Shown in pieces: positions 11,826 through 20,989 of a DNA stretch of 64,000 nucleotides (positions within the stretch are counted from its first letter, which is position 1; each line of letters begins with the position of its first letter). The DNA lies in assembly GCF_002904345.1 (NCBI RefSeq), contig NZ_PEIH01000005.1, positions 612,449 through 676,448 of the forward strand, given 5' to 3'. Under the pieces are notes generated by a model, which saw only the letters and a program-made list of their open reading frames with translations, did no database searches and had not been told where the DNA came from. The translations under genes and the position numbers were made by a program. The DNA comes from Bacteroidetes bacterium endosymbiont of Geopemphigus sp. Its GTDB lineage: Bacteria; Bacteroidota; Bacteroidia; Flavobacteriales; Blattabacteriaceae.

Positions 11826-12003
11826 AGGTTTTTTCTTAAATAAAATCATAAACGGGTTTCAAAGGATTTTCGAAGAATACAAAAATATGAAAAACTGCCA
11901 TCATGACAGCCTGAAAAAATTAATCTATCGTTTATAAAAAATATATATACTAACATTTTGTTGTATTTTTGAATACATTATGTTAAACAACATAAATGGA
12001 ATA

Positions 12004-12808
12004 TGAAAGCGACAACTATTTTATGGGATTGCGCAAATTTCTATAAAAAAACTTTTAGATACTTCTTGATTAACTGGACTATATTTTTATTAGGCACCGG
12101 AACTCTGGGATGGATCATGTATCAAACCGGACCACACATCCCACTTATGAGGAGATGATTATCGGAAAAAACAGCTGGACTGGCGAATATGAAGGGGCTT
12201 ATAATCAATTCGGGATTATTATCTATCTCGCCACGGCCTTTGCAGTAGTCATGATCCTTGTTCTCTCCGCTTTTTGGAGGGTATTTTCTAACGCTTTATA
12301 AAGCAGATCATGACCAAAGATGCGGTGTAAATACCTTGTTTTCACTTTATTGGTCGAATAAAAAGTATTCTTCTTATCTTTTTAAGTATTATCAAGGCCA
12401 TGATTATGTTCCTAAATCCTTCTAATCTTGGGAAGACGTTTTTTATGCAATTCCTTCAACCGTTCTGGATATCCTTTTTGACCATCTTTATGAAGATACA
12501 TCCCAGGATGGGAAATTTCTGGAGAAAACTACTCATGAGGTGGTTTCTTATAATGGATATTTATTTAATGTTCTTATTAGTATGTTCACTTATAATAAGA
12601 CTTCTTTACCTTATATTCAATGGTATTTCAGAATCTAATGAATGAAACCAGCTTTATGATTTTTATGTGGATATCTCTGATGATCGTAGTAGCTACTATG
12701 TATCTGCTAAATCATTTCTATTCTAGCAGAATCTATGTATTTTATGAACAATTCGTATTGGAGAATAAAAACAGACATTCTGCCAGAGCATTTACCGCTC
12801 CTTTATAA
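12004..12808 (+). pseudogene. Unidentified membrane protein, degraded
   Basis: I do not recognise the family. The start MKATTILWDCANFYKKTFRY runs into a hydrophobic helix (FLINWTIFLLGTGTLGWIMY), frameshifts, and continues with a second helix (FGIIIYLATAFAVVMILVL). Further frames give a soluble stretch (LYWSNKKYSSYLFKYY; DILFDHLYEDTSQDGKFLE) and a last segment with a third helix (FMIFMWISLMIVVATMYLL) ending at 12808. Stops and shifts occur near 12155, 12300, 12424 and 12637. A TATTTTTG box at 11964-11971 could have been its promoter. It is divergent from miaB. Confidence 0.55.
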
Positions 12809-12817
12809 AAAACAAAA

Positions 12818-12846
12818 ATTCGCACAGCTCATAAAACTGTGCGAAT
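12818..12846 (-). terminator. Hairpin overlapping the FAD gene start; terminator-like on minus strand
   Basis: ATTCGCACAG and CTGTGCGAAT form a perfect ten-pair stem around nine bases. Only on the minus strand is it followed by a T-rich tail (TTTTTGTTTTTT). On the plus strand the stem includes the first two bases of the next gene's ATG. Confidence 0.55.
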
Positions 12847-13921
12847 GATTGATTACCTTATTGTAGGTCAAGGTCTTTCGGGAAGTTGTTTCGCACTGGA
12901 ATGTTTAGAGCATAGCAAATCCTTTCTGATTATCGACAATGACTATATGAGCGCTTCAAAAGTAGCCAGTGGGATTTTTAATCCCGTTGTGCTTAAGCGC
13001 TTTAGCCCTGTATGGCGAGCCAAAGAACATCTCAAGCAGATGAATACCACCTTTGCACGCTTTGAACTCTTGCTTAAGAGTAAATACCTAGAATACATGC
13101 CTTTGTTCCGGTTGATCCATGATAAGAACGAACTCCATACATGGATTCAAAAATCAAAACTAGAGCACCTTAAAGATTTTCTCGCTTCTGAGTTTTACCT
13201 TAACCCTTATCCTTTCGTAAAAACTTTAGAGCCTATGGGCAAGGTAAAGGATTGCGGCCGGATTTTATTAAAATCCCTGTTTAGGGGACTTCAGATCCTA
13301 TCTTCAAGAGGGAAAGTTGCTTATAAAAGAATCTTTTGATTATACAAAGATTTCCTTTAAAAAGGATACACTTATTTACAAAGGTTTCCAATACAGAAGA
13401 ATTGTTTTTTGCGAAGGTCATCAGCTTACAGGGAATCCCTATTTTAGAAAGCTTCCGCTAATAGCTAATAAAGGGGAAGTATTGCACATCAGGGCAGAAA
13501 AACTCAAATTAAAGGATATTATAAAATCGAAAATTTTTCTCTTACCGCAAGGTGGTGATCATTATCTAGTGGGAGCTACCTACAGCCAAGATTTCAAAAC
13601 ACCTTTACCTACTAAAGAAGGACGGGAATAACTTTTAAAGAAGCTTAAGGAATTTCTGAGATGCAAATTTACAATTATCGATCAACAGGCAGGTTTACGA
13701 CCTACGGTACTTGATCGACGACCTTTACTTGGATGTCATCCAGAAAAGCCGAGTCTTACCCTTCTAATGGCATGGGTGCACGTGGTACACTCCTGGCGCC
13801 AAGCATGGCTATGCTTTTGTTTGAACATATTGAAAATAAACACCCATTACCTTCGGAGGTAAATCTTCAGCGTTTTTGGAATGAAAAGCAAGTAAGTTTT
13901 CAGTTTAACAGTAGCGATTAG
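12845..13921 (+). pseudogene. FAD-dependent oxidoreductase (DAO family), degraded
   Basis: The N-terminus IDYLIVGQGLSGSCFALE is a dinucleotide-binding fold, and KVASGIFNPVVLKRFSP follows. After a frameshift near 13315 come RIVFCEGHQLTGNPYF, NKGEVLHIRAE and LLPQGGDHYLVGATY, then a stop at 13629, then GLRPTVLDRRPLLG and, in another frame, NGMGARGTLLAPSMA, which is the C-terminal FAD-contact motif of the DAO family. It would have been about 350 residues. The class acts on amines or amino acids; the substrate cannot be told. At least three lesions break it. Confidence 0.85.
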
Positions 13922-14139
13922 ATTTCAGTTCAAAACAATGGCTCATTGCTCAGATAAGTTATTTTGATTTTATTTCGTTCCGCATCAATATGCAAGTTTT
14001 TGTCCAGTCCAGCGTTTTATGTGAAGAAACTGTCCCCAATTAAGCATGCAAGGACTTATTCACCTGCCATAACAGGTCACGGTCTTTACTGAAATATCCG
14101 TATTCAACAAGCAAAACTGCTCGTTGTATGCAATGTTTA

Positions 14140-14672
14140 TCATTCAATCAATTCAAAATTATATTTTTCAAATTCATTTCCGTTGACTAGCACAGCAACT
14201 TGGTGAAGCCCTAGATAAAATTTCCTTGTTTTCAGTACACGAAAAGAGTGTTTTTGGTTTTTTTGTTGTAAAGTTTTCAGTATATTCAAATCGCTGATTT
14301 TATGAACTTTTTTTTTGCCAACGTTCCATTCGCTTTTTGGTAACGAATTCCATATTCAAGTCGTATTTTGTTTTTTCTATCGCTATTATTCAATAGGTTA
14401 AAATTGAACTCTAATGAATTTCCAACTTTAACTTTGGGTATTGAAATTTGAAAATTTTCAATGCTGATATTTTTTACAACAGAATCAAATCCAAAAAAAA
14501 AACTCTATTACCTCCGAATTGTCTTGTTTTAAGAGTGTCCAAAAGCCGTGTTTAATAATCTAATCAACTTCTTTCGAATTATTTGGGACACAAAATCGCG
14601 AGTATCAAAATCGTTGATAACAAGTTTCAAGTCTTTCGTAAATCTATCGAAAAATTGCTCGTTGTATATATT
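14140..14672 (-). pseudogene. DNA alkylation repair protein (AlkD-like), truncated inside
   Basis: The N-terminal piece (NEQFFDRFTKDLKLVINDFD) is joined almost directly to a C-terminal piece (IIKHGFWTLLKQDN, VKNISIENFQISIPKVKVG, LEYGIRYQKANGTLAKKK, LHQVAVLVNGNEFEKY, ending ELIE-stop at 14140). Bacteroidota HEAT-repeat DNA glycosylases of this type carry such a C-terminal extension. Here the HEAT-repeat middle is deleted, and shifts occur at the junction and in an A-run. In the intact family the enzyme excises alkylated bases. Only the family assignment rests on remembered sequence patterns. Confidence 0.65.
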
Positions 14673-14869
14673 TTAAAAGGTTCTGTTATATTTTTGTTCA
14701 ATTTCTACTTTATTGTACGGTTACGCTATGATCCATATTGCGCCTAACATACATATTCTCGCAATAGATTATCTCAAAAACGTAATGTAATACGAAAGAA
14801 GAATAATCCATTAACCCAATAATTTCCGCCTGCGAGAGTAGCAAAATGATTTATAATTGCTATTTAAAA

Positions 14870-15236
14870 TATACCATTACTATTCCACTAATCCCACACT
14901 AAAATATTTTCCGTTATTGCTTAACGCTTTTAAGGCGGTTATTATCTCATTAGGGTCATCGTATTTCAGTACATAGTTTGAAACACCTATTTTTAGCATC
15001 TGGTAGCGCTTTCATCATTATAATATGTACTCAAAATTAATACTTTTATAGGGTATTGTTCGAGCAACAGTTTAGCCGTTGCAAAACCTTCCTCTACGAT
15101 ATAGACATCGTGTAAATCATTGCCTGCTATTTTTCGAGGACTTGTTGTTCGTTGTCTTCCTGAAACAGCACCGTAAAACTAGAGCCTATAAGTTGCTTTA
15201 CTGACATATCCGGAAGCTGCGTATTATTATCTATGA
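14870..15236 (-). pseudogene. Response-regulator receiver domain, degraded
   Basis: The frames together give EEGFATAKLLLEQYPIKVLILS, then TYYNDESATR, then LKIGVSNYVLKYDDPNEI and IITALKALSNNGKYFS. This is the second half of a LuxR-class receiver domain (the switch-region Ser after VLIL, and the conserved Lys in YVLK). The phospho-acceptor Asp region is collapsed and no helix-turn-helix output domain follows. At least four stops or shifts occur. Confidence 0.6.
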
Positions 15237-15296
15237 CAGGATGTTTAAATTATATTATTACTACCCATAATTGCTATTACATTTTTTTTAAAACAA

Positions 15297-15404
15297 TTCT
15301 TTCCAGAATTTACCTGAATTAGTAACAGGAGGTTCTTTCCAGAATTTACCTGAATTAGTAACAGGAGGTTCTTTCCAGAATTTACCTGAATTAGTAACAG
15401 GAGG
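15297..15404. repeat. Three exact tandem copies of a 36-bp unit
   Basis: Units lie at 15297-15332, 15333-15368 and 15369-15404 and are identical, followed by a few bases of a fourth. Thirty-six bases is twelve codons. On the minus strand the unit reads PPVTNSGKFWKE, continuing to ...ELF and a stop. On the plus strand one frame reads SFQNLPELVTGG and is also open. The repeat sits among gene remnants between the dead response regulator and the dead DUF932 gene. Confidence 0.9.
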
Positions 15405-15689
15405 TTCTTTTTTTTGTATGTCTCTCACCTTATAGATTTGTAGGTCAATTATAAAAGTCACCTACATTATCAGGTATGAAATGTATCAATTTTCCGTTTT
15501 TGACGGGAATAATAAAGGAGTCAATTCTTAAGGGTGTCGAAGAATATCTTTGCAAGAAAGTACGACTATTCTAAGTTGTTCATTTCTTTTAATGCTTTCA
15601 TTGTATTGATTTTTTAAAAACGACCACCATTGTAGGCAGTTGTCTGTGATTAATTAAATTGAAAAACGTCTGCTCCGATTTTATAAAAT

Positions 15690-16316
15690 ATAATACATAG
15701 GACTAAGGTTTTTTGGATCTTTATCTATGCAGTACCACATATTACAATGCTCCGCAATTTGACTTCATTGTCTTTGTAATTTCTTAGGTCCTGAACCTAA
15801 CCTGTAAAAACATTGTTACGCTCCGAACAATGTTCCTTTAGTAGTGTTCATCTATTGCGTGTCGCTCATCATTTGGTATGAAAAGGCATCATCTACGATA
15901 TTTTAAACACTTTTGAAACCTTTATATTAAGCACCTTTTTTAAGTAGGTCAGAGGTATTCGCTAATCCCATAACCTTGTCAGCGTTGTCAAGGCGTTGTT
16001 TTGCGCCTTCAATGTGTGCCTTAATGTGTACAAAATTGCTCATGCGAAGTAATGCATTTAAGGTGTTTTGGCAAACGATACGGATAAGTATAAACGATGC
16101 GATCATACTTCCGCTACCGTCATGCGAAGTGAAACGAAAGATAAGTTGATCTGTAGGAACAGGCTCGTTAAAGTGGCGTATTACCGCCAATGGATATATG
16201 TTCTTATAGCTTTGAATGTGGTTTTTGTGGAGTGGAAGCTCAAAAGGTTTTTGAGTTTTTAGATCAGGCACGCCCATCCCCCTACTAGATCTGGTAAACC
16301 AAACCTTTAGAGACAA
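15690..16316 (-). pseudogene. DUF932 protein (phage/plasmid-type), degraded
   Basis: An open segment at 15927-16316 contains the DUF932 core: FRFTSHDGSGSMIASFILIRIVCQNTLNALLRM, with its HDGSG and V-C-x-NTL motifs, then ADKVMGLANTSDLL. Downstream, after stops, NTTKGTLFGA continues the family C-terminus. The N-terminal part above 16316 is out of frame or lost. DUF932 genes are typical of integrative elements, plasmids and phages, and the protein's role is unknown. This is the best sign that 13.9-16.5 kb was accessory DNA. Confidence 0.7.
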
Positions 16317-16642
16317 AATATATACTTAAAGAATGTCTTTTGTAATACGTTCGTCCCACAAAACTTTTTGTGAGACACTAAAACGTGAAATTTGGCACGC
16401 AAAGATCTCCTGTATGCCGCACACAAAAACACGTGTCCCAGAAATTCATTTTTATAAACAAATACTATAAAGCTCAACTTCAGAAAGCTGAACCATATTC
16501 TTAACTTGCTAAGAATAGAAAAAAAAGGAAATAGTAATTGCATGCAATTTGCAGATTAAATCTGTACATTATTTATTCATAATATACTGTAAATGAGTTT
16601 TATAAAACTATTACACTTTTTTCTGGGATAAGTAAAAACTTA

Positions 16643-17395
16643 TTAAGAAGAAGTCTGTTCTTGAAAATATGCTTGAAGCATAGTAGCGCGATGGGCGCCT
16701 ATCAGCTTTTCAAGTGCTTCTCCGGAGGTTTCTTTAACGACCTTTGCTGATTTAAAGTGCTTTAAAAGAAACATTAAGGTTTTTTTCCTATACCAGGGAT
16801 ATGCGCGAGTTCTGTATCAAAACTCTCTCGGCTGCGTCGAGTGCGATGATGTGAAAGTCCAAAACGATGCGCCTCATCTCGCATGTGTTAGATTACTTTT
16901 AAAGTTTCAGAATTCTTATCGAGATAAAGTGGCACGGGATCCTCAGGGAAATACAACTCTTCAAAACGTTTGGCTATACTCAATACAGCGATTTTTTCCG
17001 TAATCCCAAGATTTCCATACTTTTCAGGGTTGCGCTAAGTTGACCTTTTCCTCCATCAATAACGATAATCTGGGGAAAAGAGGCTCCTTCATCGAGAAGC
17101 CTTTGGTAGCGGCGGTATATGATTTCTTCCATGCTAGTAAAATCATCAGGTCCTTAAATGCCTCCGGCGAACTTATAGATTTTCTGTAAGACTGAGGGGC
17201 GTATTTTATAAAAATCCATCAATAAGAGTTGATTTTAAAATGATCCGGGAAGCATATGTATGCTTAAGTCTTAATTCTTCGAAATTAAATTCGCATTTTT
17301 ATATGCCCGCCCGCATAAAAAGCGCTAAAGTGTCCTTTTTGTATCCTGAAGCGTCTTTTGTAGCTCTTTTTAAATCAAATCGATACATTGCATAA
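16643..17395 (-). pseudogene. uvrC: Excinuclease ABC subunit C, C-terminal remnant
   Basis: The pieces GPDDFTSMEEIIYRRYQRLL, GASFPQIIVIDGGKGQL, GITEKIAVLSIAKRFEELYF, MRDEAHRFGLSHHRTRR and KKTLMFLLKHFKSAKVVKE follow UvrC order (RNase-H-like nuclease domain, then the helix-hairpin-helix region) and end at a natural TAA. In-frame stops and shifts occur near 16780, 16890, 17035 and 17155. The N-terminal GIY-YIG half is not recognisable. Loss of uvrC would disable nucleotide excision repair unless a second copy exists elsewhere. Confidence 0.85.
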
Positions 17396-18505
17396 TCTCT
17401 ATCGACCTTATGATATTATTATCGTAAATAATATATCATTGATGATTTAAATCGAATTGAATAAAGAATAAATTTAAATAATATACACTATTCATAGTAT
17501 ACTGATCTATTCGTATACCTCCTACGATCATCAAAATCAATGTTAAAGCGCCTTTTCTTTTACTTACAAATTCCTGAAAGATTTTATTTTTTTCAAACAA
17601 TTAAAAGAAAGCTCTTTTAAGCGAACTTAATTTTAAAAGAGCCCGAGCTTATCGGCACTTCATATGGCGATATATCTCGCACAGAATCTATAAGGTGGTT
17701 AAAGGCATTAACAGTTTTGTTTAAGATCCTGCCTTATTAATAACATAAGTGAAGACTTAAATGATTCATTATAATCTAGAGATAAAGAAAAGTTTAGTAA
17801 GAAGAAGAAACCTCTTAAGGATATAATAAATATTAATAAAATCTTATGGGGTGATAATCTGAGCAACTATATCAGATAAGAAAGAAATCCGAGGTTCTCA
17901 GATAAATACGAAAATTTAAACTACGATTTGCGAGAAAATATCTCACCTAGCTATGGAATCTCATTTGCCCTCTCATATCCCCTAATGTCATCATGTTTCT
18001 TGTATTTCTGTGACGGGTATTTCAGAGAGTTAAAATAAATTAGGTAAAAGGAAAGCTCAATTAAAATAAAACTTAAGGAAGAGATCAAACCAATCATGTT
18101 TGATTTATATTGATATGAAGGTTGAAAGTGGTTTGTAATTAAAGAGGAACCAAATAGAACGTATACTTATTAGATCTTAAAATAGAGAATTGAGATATCA
18201 AGAATATACTATATTGACGCCGTCAAGCAAATACTAAGTTAATTTTTCGGAAAAAAGTAATTTCTACTTGCTTAATATGCATGGATTTATTTACGATTTA
18301 TAAATTGGTATTTATTAATAATACTCTTTGTAAATATATAATAAAGACTACAATTTCATCTTTTTATTATGTATTCATGAAATTATTTATCGTAAGAGAC
18401 AAATTATGGAATCGGTACGCAATTGAAGTAAAAAACAAGACGCTGATATTTTACAGATCTATGTTGAAATATTATAAATAAAGTTAGAAATATATTTAAA
18501 TTATA
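17396..18505. other. AT-rich stretch with no recognisable gene
   Basis: There are about 1.1 kb without a convincing coding signal on either strand. A 66-codon open frame at 18281-18481 is AT-driven and low-complexity. The first few hundred bases may contain the erased N-terminal half of uvrC. No tRNA, repeat or mobile-element ends were seen. Confidence 0.5.
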
Positions 18506-19690
18506 ATGAAGAGAAAAATTTTGATCTATTCGTTACACTTAGGAGCAGGAGGAACAGAAAAAAGGCTTATTGACTTATTGAATAACCTGGATTACTCTAA
18601 GTATGAAGTAGATCCTGTTCTTTAGCAAGAAGAAATATTCCTTCTAATTTTCAGCAGTTGCCTAAAGAAGTAGAATTGCTCTATATATGCCATCCTATTT
18701 TTTTACATAAAAATGGCCAGGGATGAATTTTATCCACGCTCAAGAAGTTGGAACATTTCTTTTGAAAGATTTTATATAAAATTTATCGCCATTCGAATTA
18801 CTTGCTTTACAAGGTATAAATTATAGAACATAAAATACGGTATCGAAATTTCTTTTTTTCACACTTTGGTTAGATATCTTGTAGGTGGTCCTCAGAAATC
18901 GAAAAAAATAGCATAGGTACATATGAATTTAAAATATGAAATGACTTTTAGTCTTTTAAAAAGATTTTATAAAAGATTGCATAGGTTAAAGAAGATGGAC
19001 AAAATCATTTCGGTGTCTCATCGAACTAAAGATAGATTATTAACCACTCTTAACGGAAAAGGCATAGAAGAAAAGATTCAGGTAAATTATAACCGTATAA
19101 ATGTAAATGAGATAATTCAAAAATCTCAGGAGAATATTCCGAAGAAAGTACAAATTTTTTACAGTTAGTATCCATGGGACGATTATGTAATGCAATTAGT
19201 TTTGACAGATTTATTAAGGTGTGTCGACGATTAAAACAAGAGAGACTTGACTTTCATCTCTGGATTTTGGATGAAGGGGAAAATTATAATCAACTCACTT
19301 TAGAAGTTAAGCAATTAAATCTGGAAGGCACTGTGAAATTTTTAGAACTTAAAAGAGAATCCTCACTATTTAAAGGCTGCCGATCTTTTTATGCTTTCTT
19401 CCCATCATGAAACCATGGTTTATGTAGTAGGCTTTGATTTTAAATAGGTCCATTGTTTCTACAAATATTACAGGACTTCGGTAGTTTTTAAAGGATGTCC
19501 TCTACGGTTTTTCTTGTAGAAAACTCTGAAGAACGAATTTACAAAGGCTTAAAAAAGATGATCACAGATAAAGAATTCAGGGAATCATTTACAAAAAAAT
19601 AAAAATGATTTTAGTTCTTTTAATTCTAAAAGAATCGCTCGGCAAGTAGAAGAACTAATTGACGAATTATCCTTTAGCTCAGTGAGAAAG
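18506..19690 (+). pseudogene. Glycosyltransferase family 4, degraded
   Basis: It begins MKRKILIYSLHLGAGGTEKR, with a nucleotide-sugar enzyme N-terminus (GAGGTEKRLIDLLNNLDYS), and stops after about 40 codons. Later pieces are KKMDKIISVSHRTKDRLL, SMGRLCNAISFDRFIKVCRR, LDFHLWILDEGENYNQL, LEGTVKFLE, and near the end EERIYKGLKKMITDKEFRES. These are the domain-linker and acceptor-side landmarks of GT4 enzymes that build surface polysaccharide. The E-x7-E catalytic region near 19400 is shifted out of frame. At least five lesions are present. Confidence 0.8.
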
Positions 19691-20126
19691 TGATCGTAGA
19701 TCTTAACTACATCAGAACTAAAAGGGAGAGAGAAAAGATCCCTTTAAAAGCCGTAAGGTTACTGATTCCCACATTATTAACGAAAGCTCCTTAACCTTTG
19801 GATGAGAAAGAGAAGATTTACATACCTGTAAGATTATTTGCATTTTAAAAAAAAGGTTTTAGATCTGGAGCATACCGATATATCGAAGGAAGGAAAAATA
19901 TCCAGAGTAAAAAAAAACGCTGAATGAGAGTTTGAATTTCTTAAATAAAACTCATCTTTCTACATTTTCAAAGTACAAAATAAAAAAAACAGTCTAAAAT
20001 GGAATTTCTGGAAAGTATAAATAAGTTTTAAGATCAACAAATAACTGAAATAAAATCAAACAAGATTATACCTATGGACACTAGTAAATAGAAACGGAAG
20101 AGGTGGAAATATTTCGAAAAGCTTCT
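19691..20126. other. Stretch without a recognisable gene
   Basis: There are 435 bases with only short open pieces on the plus strand, rich in Lys and Ile, and no family I can name. They lie between two degraded genes in opposite orientation and are probably eroded coding DNA. Confidence 0.4.
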
Positions 20127-20750
20127 TCAACAAGAATTATAAGATAGTCGAATCTCATTTAAAAAAGCGTCCAAAATCAGCCTTCCTTTATCAAGCAATA
20201 TTATACGATCACAAATATTTTCTACTTCCTGCAAAATATTAGTAGAAAAAATCAAAGTTTTTTACTTTGCAAAACATCGAATAATCGAATGCATTTCAAA
20301 GGAATGATAAGAATAAAGCCCCGTACTAAGTTCATCGAGAATCAAAAAGCAGGTTCATGTAGAAGCACTCGAGCAAGACTTACACGCTGTCGATAACTCT
20401 TAGAGAGGGAGCTGATTTTATGCCCCTGATCCGAAAGTGCAAGCTGCTCTACAAGCGGTAGTACTTTCTCAAGCGAATTATTATAAAGTAAAGACACGTA
20501 TTCTAGGAATTCCAACACATATATCTCATCGTAAAGCAAATTATCTTAAGGAAGAAACCTATTCTATGTTGAGTTTCCTTACAAGAATGGATATGACATT
20601 CATCAAAAAATTTAATTTTTCCTCCTGATAGAGTATAATTGGTTATGATTTTAAGCAAGGTGGGATTCCCCTGGGGGAATCCCAGAAGATAGCTTATGAA
20701 TGATATCTTTTCCAATCGTAGTATAAATATTGTAAGAACGAAAAACAATT
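20127..20750 (-). pseudogene. gldA: ABC transporter ATP-binding protein, GldA-like, degraded
   Basis: Fragments in order give a decayed Walker A (NPTLLKIITNYTLSGGKIKF), HRIGFLPQ..LLYDEIYVLEFLEYVSLLY, KISSLSKSYRQRVSLARVLL, HEPAFLILDELSTGL (Walker B) and IFSTNILQEVENICDRIILL. The YLPE-like turn followed by MYVLEFLEYV and LSKSYRQRV matches GldA, the ATPase of the gliding-motility ABC transporter. Alternative Bacteroidota ABC-2 ATPases cannot be excluded. Frameshifts and stops occur near 20340, 20540 and 20640. Confidence 0.65.
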
Positions 20751-20760
20751 CTTAGCTTTG
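20730..20760 (+). promoter_or_regulatory. Promoter of the phe/tyr operon
   Basis: TTG at 20730-20732 and TAGCTTTG at 20753-20760 match the Bacteroidota -33 (TTG) and -7 (TAnnTTTG) elements, 20 bases apart. Transcription should start near 20766, about 22 bases before the leader-peptide ATG and 224 bases before the first enzyme gene. Confidence 0.7.
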
Positions 20761-20787
20761 TTGCTTACACAAAGCTTGATTGAAGCA

Positions 20788-20862
20788 ATGTTAAGATATT
20801 CAATATACAACAATTTTATTTCTTTCTTTTTTAAAATTCGAATAAAGGGCTTTGTGTATTAA
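20788..20862 (+). CDS. Phe/Tyr-rich leader peptide of the aromatic operon
   Basis: This is a 24-codon reading frame with five Phe (codons 10, 13, 14, 15, 22) and three Tyr (4, 7, 24), including the run NNFISFFFK. It starts 22 bases after the predicted transcription start and ends in TAA just before a set of alternating complementary segments. Because it lies directly upstream of genes for Phe and Tyr synthesis, it has the hallmarks of a ribosome-mediated attenuation leader. Its last codons (Lys-Gly-Phe, AAG GGC TTT) form the first pairing segment. It is too short for gene finders. Translation is inferred. Confidence 0.7.
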   Translation: MLRYSIYNNFISFFFKIRIKGFVY

Positions 20863-20967
20863 CTTGATATTTTTTATCGAAATACTTATAAGCCCCGTGA
20901 AAAGGGCTTTGTGTATTAACTTGATATTTTTTATCAAAATACTTATAAGCCCCGTGAAAAGGGCTTT
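20844..20967 (+). repeat. 57-bp tandem duplication inside the phe attenuator
   Basis: Two copies with period 57 (anchored on GGGCTT at 20847 and 20904) differ at one base (20879 G, 20936 A), followed by the first bases of a third at 20961. Each copy contains one GGGCTT and one AAGCCCC segment. Confidence 0.92.
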
Positions 20968-20970
20968 TTT
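20947..20970 (+). terminator. Attenuator terminator upstream of pheA
   Basis: AAGCCC pairs with GGGCTT around an eight-base loop and is followed by TTTTTTATTTTT, 20 bases before the pheA ATG. The same stem at 20890-20909 lacks a T-run because the duplication placed GTGTATT after it. The 5' arms can instead pair with earlier GGGCTT segments, giving an antiterminator. Confidence 0.75.
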
Positions 20971-20989
20971 ATTTTTGAGAACCTAACTT

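Noticed and set aside
15297-15404. 36-bp repeats as a CRISPR array
   Set aside because: The unit length fits type II repeats, but the copies are directly adjacent with no spacers and no cas gene is nearby. They are a simple tandem repeat.
18281-18481. A 66-residue protein upstream of the glycosyltransferase
   Set aside because: The frame is AT-driven with low-complexity Ile/Lys/Tyr/Phe composition, lies in an otherwise empty stretch and resembles no family.
20844-20967. 57-bp repeats as a mobile-element or minisatellite feature
   Set aside because: The copies exactly contain the leader end and terminator arms of the phe operon, so they are best read as a local duplication of the attenuator.
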